From NCBI GenBank assembly GCA_038025085.1, contig CM076139.1:15951307-16015306 (forward strand): a DNA stretch of 64,000 nt, in the 5' to 3' direction. Of this stretch, positions 58,301-64,000 are shown piece by piece; the stretch's first letter is position 1, and every line of letters begins with the position of its first letter. The notes under the pieces are model-generated. The model worked only from the letters and a program-made list of their open reading frames with translations. It was not told the origin of the DNA and searched no databases. The stretch is from Tetragonia tetragonoides. Its lineage: Eukaryota; Streptophyta; Magnoliopsida; Caryophyllales; Aizoaceae. Made by a program: the position numbers and the translations under genes.

Positions 58301-59904
58301 AGCAAGTTAGTTTGTATTGAATAATGTACTCTTCGAGACTTCAAATGCTAATCCAATAGTCCTACAGGCTACAGTAACTACAACTCTCGCAATACTGATC
58401 TGATAAATAAATAAAAAATACTACTGTATTCTGATTAAAAAAATAAAAGTACTACTGTACAATTTTTTGATCTTCTAATGTGCACTTCTGTACTACGAAA
58501 TCCTACATATACTCTTGCTTAAAGCTATACTTTTACCTAGTGCAATTTCCATAATAGTCTTGATAGTAATAAGAAGCCTACTGAACCTTCTATCGTTCAT
58601 ATCTATGTTCCGAATTGAATTGTTAAGACAAATGTTTATTTCCAGAGTCCATTTGAGGTAGGTGATTGTGTATTTAATGACCCATTACCGTTCTTATAAT
58701 CTATTTGTCTTCCGCATTAATCATATGACCATTGCAAGTTTGCAACTAGACCTAACACAGATTGCCATGCCAATGAAGACACTAAACAACGCAGATCTTG
58801 AAGGTCTAAAGTCTGAAACTAAAGCTCCTTATTTTTCATGGTGACGGATTACTTGACTAAATTAGATAGTTGATAGGAATGATAGCTTAACACATCATCA
58901 GTTAATCGATTAAACAAAATCTTTCTTTAGCTATTAAGAAAAGCTGAATGGGGAAACAATAGACCAGTGCGATTTCCCTCTACAAGCTGAGCAACCAAGA
59001 AACCCCCTGCCTAAGGTCAACCAAAATTTTTGGTTGGATCCAGAATTCTCTCCAATGAAACATTCCTACTTTCGAGTCCCCTTAAGACTACTGAAGGTTT
59101 TCCTGGTTGCTAACTTCAGAGCCCATGGGACTACCAGATTGGTCAAGCAAAGCTTGGATACCCATGTTATCTAAAAAAAAATGAAAACATTCTTTACTGG
59201 AACAGCAGGCTACATATGGGTGTTGCTTTATTTCAACAACCTATGTGACTCAAACCGAGTCTAATATGGTGTTCCCAGCAATCTCCAAGTATCCAAGGTT
59301 CAAACGCTACATTTCGGCGTCCAATCAAGAGTATTAGCAACACTTGACAACTTCCTCTATTATCATTCAGAATGCCCCAAAACTTCATAAACTGTGCTTA
59401 ACCTAGAAACCTCAATAAACATAACCCCAAGATAAATAAATAGCCTCCATCACATCATTTCTACACTCAAATGAATAATAACCCACAAGAATACTTCTTC
59501 ATTTCAAAGATCTTATCTTTATCAGCAATACCAAAGTCTAATTATATACAAAACCAAACCCTACACTTAATTTCAAAAACGAACCCTACTAAATGCATAA
59601 ACAACAAGCAATGAAAATGTACAAAAAATGACAATTAAGATAGAGTAAGAGAGAGCTAGCTCACAGGGATGAGGATGAGAGAGGAAACAAGGAGAGAGAA
59701 AATGGAAGAGACAGCAGCGCAGCAGAAGCGTCGAATCATGAATTGCTTGTAAGAAATAGGAGGAGGTAGACGAAGAATCAATGTGGGAGAGTAAAGTGTT
59801 GCAACGTATAGCACTGTCATGGCTGTACACGCCATTACCGCCGTTGATTTCGACAAATTTATTGGATTATTAGTATTTGGTAACATTGCATTTTCTAATT
59901 CCAT
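43333..59904 (-). CDS. FACE2: CAAX prenyl protease 2 (FACE2/RCE1), 8 exons, 320 aa
   Basis: Coding exons are 59665-59904, 55333-55386, 54953-55159, 53429-53540, 49347-49418, 47113-47175, 44815-44892 and 43333-43469. All have GT/AG borders and compatible phases, and total 963 bp with the stop. The product is an ER-membrane ABI-family protease that removes the last three residues from prenylated CAAX proteins after farnesylation or geranylgeranylation. Motifs: LYSPTLILRLPPP (about 38-50), the EExxxR site APLTEELVFR (Glu172, Glu173, Arg177), AHLNH (His206) and HIVCN (His259, Asn263). These correspond to the catalytic Glu/His set of the family. Several hydrophobic membrane segments are present. 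The length fits plant FACE2 (about 310). The C-terminus is the conserved CRCWHGYCSW. It looks functional despite introns of up to 4.3 kb full of repeats. Confidence 0.95.
43680..44364. mobile_element. Mutator-type element in FACE2 intron 7
   Basis: A 685-bp element is flanked by a perfect 9-bp duplication ATATTATAT (43671-43679 and 44365-44373). Inverted ends of about 35 bp: GTTAACAAGTTACC plus CGGGTAACTTG at the left and, reversed, GTTAACGAGTTACC plus TGGGTAACTTG at the right. No transposase is seen; small frames inside have no domain. Confidence 0.88.
45241..45345 (-). mobile_element. RTE/SINE 3' tail fragment in FACE2 intron 6
   Basis: On the minus strand: GTGGGTCTACTGGAGACAAC, CTCTCTACTAG, GGTCAGGTTGCGTGCGTGATCC, then a GTTGTTGTG tail. 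This is the 3' region shared by the RTE LINE at 6447-6590 and many plant SINEs. It is too short to say which. Confidence 0.6.
45346..47112. other. FACE2 intron 6 remainder
   Basis: AT-rich intron sequence. GCAATGTTCTGTTTTTTGAGA is tandemly repeated about 2.5 times at 46770-46820, and a TTA run lies near 46530. No gene is seen. Confidence 0.6.
47925..48405 (+). mobile_element. LINE fragment with zf-RVT domain in FACE2 intron 5
   Basis: In the 48035-48403 frame, TTDRLIQWSLACNPVCMLCD, then NHLFSECSFSAQIWRCLFDWLG and a VWLERKARLF end, are the zf-RVT domain found at the C-terminus of plant L1-type ORF2. Only this part is present, in antisense to FACE2. A T run near 48068-48079 interrupts the start. 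Confidence 0.75.
49930..50510. repeat. Degenerate AACCCGAAC-type repeats and a small MITE in FACE2 intron 4
   Basis: 49930-50250 is rich in GAACC/ACCCG/AACCTGAAC units, a composition also seen at 53035-53240, so these are probably two old copies of one hAT-like MITE. 50368-50506 has ends GGTGTGTTATTTTCCACT and, reversed, GGTGTGTTCTTTTCCGCTT, the end motif shared with 30560-30870. Target duplications were not clear. Confidence 0.5.
51220..51365 (+). mobile_element. RTE-type LINE or SINE 3' end in FACE2 intron 4
   Basis: GGAAACAGCCTCTCTGTGAG, GGGGTAAGACTGCGTACAAC and CCCTGCCTAGGCAGGAGCC end in an AATGTT tandem tail at 51344-51361. This matches the 3' region of the RTE element at 6447-6590 (GGTAAGACTGCGTACATTTG on its strand), in opposite orientation within the window. 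Confidence 0.75.
52200..52930 (-). mobile_element. Decayed RTE LINE 3' part in FACE2 intron 4
   Basis: On the minus strand, 52725-52900 resembles the C-terminal coding end of the RTE element (compare plus-strand GGTAGGCCAAATCCTGCTCT with GACGGGTCAAATCCTGCCTG at 6856), and 52200-52290 resembles its 3' tail (GTGGGTCTACCGGAAACGAT). It is an old, mostly unreadable copy. Confidence 0.6.
53035..53300. repeat. Degenerate AACCCGAACC-type repeat in FACE2 intron 4
   Basis: Rich in ACCCAAACTCG, GAACCGATATGACC and AACCTGAGTATAAACCC units, like 49930-50250. Probably an old hAT-like MITE; the ends are not resolved. Confidence 0.4.
56140..56545. repeat. Direct duplicate in FACE2 intron 1, copy A
   Basis: From CTTACTGGAACAGCAGGC to TATCTTTATCAGC, this block aligns with 59195-59535 in the same orientation, with small indels. 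An internal unit CCTCAATAAACACCCACCTC is also repeated here at 56356 and 56421. Confidence 0.8.
56905..57271 (-). mobile_element. 5'-truncated LINE insertion in FACE2 intron 1, 12-bp TSD
   Basis: A 367-bp insert is flanked by AGTTGTCTTCCG at 56893-56904 and 57272-57283. On the minus strand it reads MAILWCIWLERNSRIFSEAK, the C-terminal end of an L1-type ORF2 after the zf-RVT domain, continues to KGVPLTIVQRHW, and ends in an A-rich 3' tail. 58650-58760 is a related sequence without this insert. Confidence 0.88.
57335..58433. repeat. Long inverted repeat, arms about 0.53 kb, loop about 34 bp, in FACE2 intron 1
   Basis: The left arm (about 57335-57870) and right arm (about 57905-58433) are reverse complements at roughly 85-90% by eye. 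Matching pairs include AGTATTGCGAGAGTTGTAGT/ACTACAACTCTCGCAATACT, CATTCCCCAAAGTC/GACTTTGGGGAATG, a CT/GA tract, and CATTTGCAA/TTGCAAATG at the turn. Both arms contain a short frame starting MAK (57674 plus; 58096 minus) followed by Ser/Lys/Asn-rich sequence; the minus version is open for 64 codons. The transcript of FACE2 intron 1, or any local transcript, could fold into a long hairpin. Confidence 0.9.
58640..58770. repeat. Paralogous empty site of the LINE insertion
   Basis: ATTTGTCTTCCGCATTAATC, continuing to GCAACTAGACCTAACACAG, corresponds to the sequence split by the LINE at 56905-57271 (GTTGTCTTCCG, LINE, then GCAACTAGACCTAACACAG). It is the same local duplication without the insert. 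Confidence 0.75.
59195..59535. repeat. Direct duplicate in FACE2 intron 1, copy B
   Basis: Aligns with 56140-56545; starts TTTACTGGAACAGCAGGCT and ends TTATCTTTATCAGC. It lies only about 130 bp from the exon 1 donor. Confidence 0.8.
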
Positions 59905-59975
59905 TGATTGGAGCGTATTATTGTTGCATTGTTCGATCAATCGAATCACCGAAAATATTGTTAGATTGGATTGAA

Positions 59976-59997
59976 GAGAGAGAGAGAGAGAGAATGT
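59976..59997. repeat. GA/CT tract in the FACE2 5' UTR
   Basis: About ten GA units 70-95 bp upstream of the FACE2 ATG; on the coding strand a CT-rich leader, common in plant 5' UTRs and core promoters. Confidence 0.7.
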
Positions 59998-60149
59998 GGG
60001 GATGGACACTTCGGTGGTGAGAGGAAATGGAGTGTGTGCGTGTGTATGTGTGGAAACTGGAAATGGCAGGTCAAAAGCTAATCTTGACTTGCAGTAGACT
60101 GGATCAGAATTCTCTCTCCGATGAAGAAAATAAATACTGAGGGAGCTCA

Positions 60150-61776
60150 TTTTCGTTACATGAATAGGAAACGCAAAAACTTTTATTTACGGTTTTTTCA
60201 TAACTTTCGGTGAGATAAGAGTTACGTTTAACTGAAACAATGAAACAAGGGTCAAGATGAGCCAATTTTTTTTTTTTTTGAAACTAGGGTGTGGTTCACA
60301 AAAGGTGACCTTATATTTCTAAAATAATGACCCCATTATATTATGAGCTCGTAAGGAAAATTGGCGTGAATAATTCCGAATTTGCTCCATTGTATAAAAA
60401 TAATCCCAAATTTGATGTAAAAAATAATCTCACACTTCATTTGCATGTACATGAGTAGGTTAAACGGCGCTTAAGTCCAGTTAGCTAGTTTGATGACATG
60501 TATTGACAGTTGTTTGGGGATTGAAAAAGAGCAATTTCACCTTGTATTCAAATGAGGAAGAACACGATTTTAGGCTTTCATATCCAAATTGAATTGAGCT
60601 CCCCAAATTAATTTGGTAGATTGAAGGCTATGTATTTGTATTGAAGGCTATGAAGAAGAACACGATTTTAGGTTTTCATATCCAAATTGAATGGAGCTCC
60701 CCAAATTAATGTGGTAGTTTGAATTGAATTAGCAGTACGAAATCAATGAACATGTCACTGTTGCAGATGATGATGTCAAGGTTGTTTACCCTATGAACAA
60801 CATTCTCATTCGGACTTTCATCACCATATTCCTCCTATGATCGAATTTATTCGGATGGGATTAGTTGCATTTCGAATAAAAACGAATCAAATCAGCAAAT
60901 CAGGATAACTCAACTCACTATTACCGTGTGAGTTGTGGCCCTTGTGGGGAAGTACCTTTCGAAATACTCTTTGGAGCACCTAAGGAATTCTTAACGATTA
61001 CTTGTATGACGAGGATAATGAACATGAAAAAAGAGAGTATTATTGCCGAACATGTTGGCGGAGGTTGAACGGCATGTATGATAATCATGCATGAAAATCA
61101 TGACAAATTGTGGTAACTATCAAGGTATTGACGTGGTATGGTAGAAATTATTTAGCATGAGCAGTTGATGTGTTCATAAGCTAAAGAACATACATATGTA
61201 GAAAGCTATCTTTGCATGACATTGCCTAAATGCAGCAATTGTTTTTGACACGACATTGCCTTTTTGTGCGTTGAGTCAGCCCTGATAACATTGATGATCA
61301 CTACAAAAGCATGTGTTAAGCAAGTTATCAAAGGGGAGGTTCAACACTTATAAAAGATCATCACTCCTAGTTTTAGTTCTCTTCTTACTCCATCTTTGGT
61401 TGATTTTATCATTTATGTACCAGATTTCTCTTCCACCGGTTGATTTAGCCCCGCTACTAAATTCCAACATACAGCTCGTGTATGTCTAGTTAAGTTATAT
61501 TCACAATAGTTACTAATTACTAGAAATGACAAGGCCTTCACTCAAGCTAGCATTCGTGGTTGTGCTCCTGTCAATTGCGACATGTTAGTCTTAACATAAG
61601 AGCTCATTTACGTTATCTATTTGTTAATCAAAAGTTTATGATCCTCACGCATTATATATACTTTACATACATTGCTTCGTAGCTATGCATAATTGATTTC
61701 GTATATATCATGCTATACAATACTACTCAAAGCTAATGTTTAAATATATCTTTAGTCTTCTCTATTTTGCGAATTT

Positions 61777-61840
<64 letters not shown>

Positions 61841-62020
61841 AAGAGAGACGAGAAGGCAAGCTACAATGAGATGGTGAGAAGTCATCTGGACCGTTCAATC
61901 ACGCAGATCTAAGGGTTCGAATTACATCATTAATGGCATTTTGGTAATAAGTCGCAACTTTCTTTTTACTTACTGGGTTAATTTCTCGTTCTCTCTTCCA
62001 GTCTTTGGGCTTGCTTCATT
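60150..62020. other. Intergenic sequence with a 96-bp tandem duplication and a GATA microsatellite
   Basis: GAAGAACACGATTTTAGG to CCCCAAATTAAT occurs at about 60558-60627 and again at 60654-60722 (period 96 bp). A GATA run lies at about 61786-61830. No gene with a recognisable domain is seen. Confidence 0.6.
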
Positions 62021-62023
62021 TTC

Positions 62024-62143
62024 ATGGCTGGAGACAGTGAAGGCAGAGACTACGCAAGAGAGAAGAGATTAATTGAGATGTCGATTCTAGAGAGATTGAG
62101 CTCACAATTGCAGTGGTTGTGTTCTGGCTTTCGATTTCTAGGT
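62024..62143 (+). CDS. Possible first coding exon of an unidentified gene
   Basis: From the ATG at 62024 a frame reads MAGDSEGRDYAREKRLIEMS, then ILERLSSQLQWLCSG, up to a good donor (TTTCTAG|GTAAGTAT near 62140). A pyrimidine-rich leader precedes it. No later exon or domain is recognised within the window, so it may instead be a non-coding transcript or chance. The donor region is duplicated downstream. Confidence 0.3.
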
Positions 62144-62223
62144 AAGTATCACTCAAATTTTGTACTTTGTTCGATTTCTAGGTAAGTATCACTCAAATTT
62201 TGTGCTTTGTTCGATTTCTAGGG
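62131..62223 (+). repeat. 40-bp tandem duplication of a splice-donor-like segment
   Basis: The unit starting TCGATTTCTAGGTAAGTATC occurs at 62131-62170 and 62171-62210, followed by a partial third copy. Looser GTTCGATTTCTAGG copies continue to about 62335. Confidence 0.85.
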
Positions 62224-62499
62224 TTTAATTTTTGTCCATCTTTAATTTCTAGGTGTTCTTTTTCGTTGTCTATGTACTTTGTACGATTTCTAGCTAGGTG
62301 GTTTCTTTCGCTGTTTATGTTCGATTTCTAGGTTATCTTCGATTTTCTACGGTTCTAGTTCATGTATTTGTTGTATTAGTTGATATCTACTCTTGTTTTT
62401 GCGATTGAAACTCGGAGCTAGGTTTTTGTTCAAATTAAATTTTGAACTAAATTAACTCCTGCAGTGCTATGAACTCTACTAGGTACATTAGTGTTTGTA

Positions 62500-64000
62500 A
62501 TAGTGACCCCTCTTGTTCATTCCTTTTTTCTATCTTGATTCTGGTAATAGATTGGGTTGTTCATCTCATTTACTTTTAATTTGTTGATATTAATTTTGTT
62601 GCTACTATGTTCAATAAGTGACCTTGCTTAGAGGTAGAAGTGACCCCTCTCTCTTTTAACCCCTAAGCATGTCTAGGAGTGACCCCTTTTGTGGCAAAAC
62701 CAACTCCACAGCCTTGCCATAACGCCTAAACATAATGCCTATTCATGATCTAAATGTGCCTTATGAAGGAACTGAAGAGAAGGCACTGAAAAACATGAAT
62801 TTCCAACTGCTGGCATACATTTTAATGTAAAAATTAGGTTAGCTACTCAAAGTGACCCCTTATACAAAGACAAATGACCCTTTATACATCGAAAAGTGAC
62901 CCTTTATACATCAAAAAGTGACCATTTGTGATAGTTTTCTTTATTTATTTGTTGTCACAATCATTTAGCTTCAAACACATTGTTCAATTAGGGGAGGCAA
63001 ATTTGGGCTTTGGATTACTACTTGTCAAATTTTGCCCAATTCAGAGGCTTACTTGTAGCATGGAAAGACTTTTGTTATGTTAAAAGAAAGTTTTGGTTAT
63101 GTGGGGAGGGAGGGTGTGTGATCTAGGAAATATGCCCAGCTTCTGGGGTTCTTTGGCTTTTTTCACAGAAGTTTGCCTACCATTCTCGTGCACTTTACGT
63201 TTTCTTTATTCTGTATTTGATGGTGTTGGGTTTCATAATTTGGATGATTGGAAGAAACGTGCATATGTTCATCATTGGTATAACATTTATTCAACTTGCA
63301 TCTAGTGTACCTGGGCAATGGGCCTCATTGTGACTCTAATTGCTATGTGTGTCTTACAAGTCAGGTTATTGTGCTTCAGGTGTTCAGTTGATCATGTGTC
63401 CTTATAAGTATTTCATGGGCTTGTTTTAGCTGACATGTTTTGGATCAATGCTTCTTTCCCATAATAATTTATTTGGTTTAGTGTCTGCTAGAAGTGAAGA
63501 AAATTTGCAATGTTTTATTGCTTCCCTTGCGTAGAGGAGGATAACTAACTGATACCTAGGATTAAATCAGCCTAGTCTATTCCAATTGACAAATAAGCAT
63601 TCCCAGAGGTATTTGCCATTTGAAATGGCCATCTGACACTCTTGCTCTTGTATTATGCTCTGGGAGTAGTCAAAGAAATTTGATCGATACTTTCTCTTAA
63701 GTGACCCTATACATTCCTATAAGTGACCCATCTCTCCTGTTAAAGTGGCCACATCAATGTTTTACAAATTGCTTCTAGCCTTTTTGTTTATTGATACTGA
63801 CATGTCCCTTAAAAAAGAAAAGAAAAGAATGACATTATACCTTGTTTTATTATTAGTGTGATCGTTTGAATAATTGGATGGAGATTAAGTTGGCTGCTGG
63901 TGTAGAAGTGGTGTTGCTATACACATGCTATTTAGTGTAGCTTGGCAAAGCAGTATGCTACATCCTTTGTTTACAAATAACTTGACCTCTTGACTCATGG
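62500..64000. other. Intergenic or intronic sequence with dispersed AGTGACCC motifs
   Basis: AGTGACCC or a close variant recurs near 62502, 62618, 62640, 62681, 62848, 62896, 62920, 63700 and 63724. At 62848-62930 the spacing is about 24 bp with TTATACAT between copies. No coding domain is seen to the end of the window. Confidence 0.5.

Noticed and set aside
59573..59830. Separate 85-codon minus-strand frame near FACE2 exon 1
   Set aside because: It overlaps exon 1 out of frame and runs through the splice donor.

Overview
This is an AT-rich, repeat-dense stretch of a flowering-plant nuclear genome, most likely a eudicot. The evidence is intron-containing plant genes (FACE2/RCE1 CAAX protease, a LITTLE ZIPPER protein, a P-class PPR protein) among plant LINEs, Copia elements, a TRIM, SINEs and Stowaway, Harbinger, hAT and Mutator-type MITEs. 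The species cannot be named from the sequence.

Host genes. (1) An intact intronless PPR gene lies on the minus strand (12514-15120). (2) A LITTLE ZIPPER gene of the ZPR3/4 type lies on the plus strand (CDS 34589-34798, TATA box at 33451). (3) A complete eight-exon FACE2/RCE1 gene lies on the minus strand (43333-59904). I assembled it by splice sites into a 963-bp frame of 320 residues with the ABI-protease motifs intact. (4) Downstream of the PPR gene, exons of a seven-transmembrane GOST/TMEM87-like ('lung seven transmembrane receptor') gene are scattered over 3332-12022. It is a pseudogene with two Trp-to-stop changes, a frameshift and deletions, and its introns carry a full-length LINE and two MITEs.

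Layout. 1-2970: decayed L1-type LINE. 3332-12022: GOST pseudogene with a Harbinger MITE, a hAT MITE and a 3.86-kb RTE LINE bounded by a perfect 17-bp target-site duplication (TSD). 12514-15120: PPR gene. 15.2-17 kb: MITE, SINE and a Helitron-like end. 17.1-19.3 kb: GC-richer tandem array of about 305-314-bp units. 20.1-21.1 kb: MITEs. 22.4-23.0 kb: TRIM split by a MITE. 23.96-27.7 kb: truncated Copia split by a hAT MITE. 28.8-29.45 kb: another hAT MITE. 31.26-31.5 kb: very long (TAA)n. 33.4-35.0 kb: ZPR gene. 35.1-42.8 kb: retroposon, Stowaway, SINEs, a possible Helitron carrying Copia LTR pieces and a gene-like exon, and a Mutator-type MITE. 43.3-59.9 kb: FACE2, with introns holding a Mutator-like element, LINE pieces, RTE/SINE tails, a long inverted repeat and a local duplication. 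60-64 kb: intergenic sequence with short tandem duplications and a possible first exon.

I saw no CRISPR array, rRNA gene, convincing tRNA gene or bacterial-type operon. The most unusual structures are the inverted repeat in FACE2 intron 1, the LINE insertion with its empty site preserved in a nearby duplicate, the hAT MITE family built of ATCCGAAAT-like repeats, the 305-314-bp array, and the Copia/host-exon composite with Helitron-like ends.
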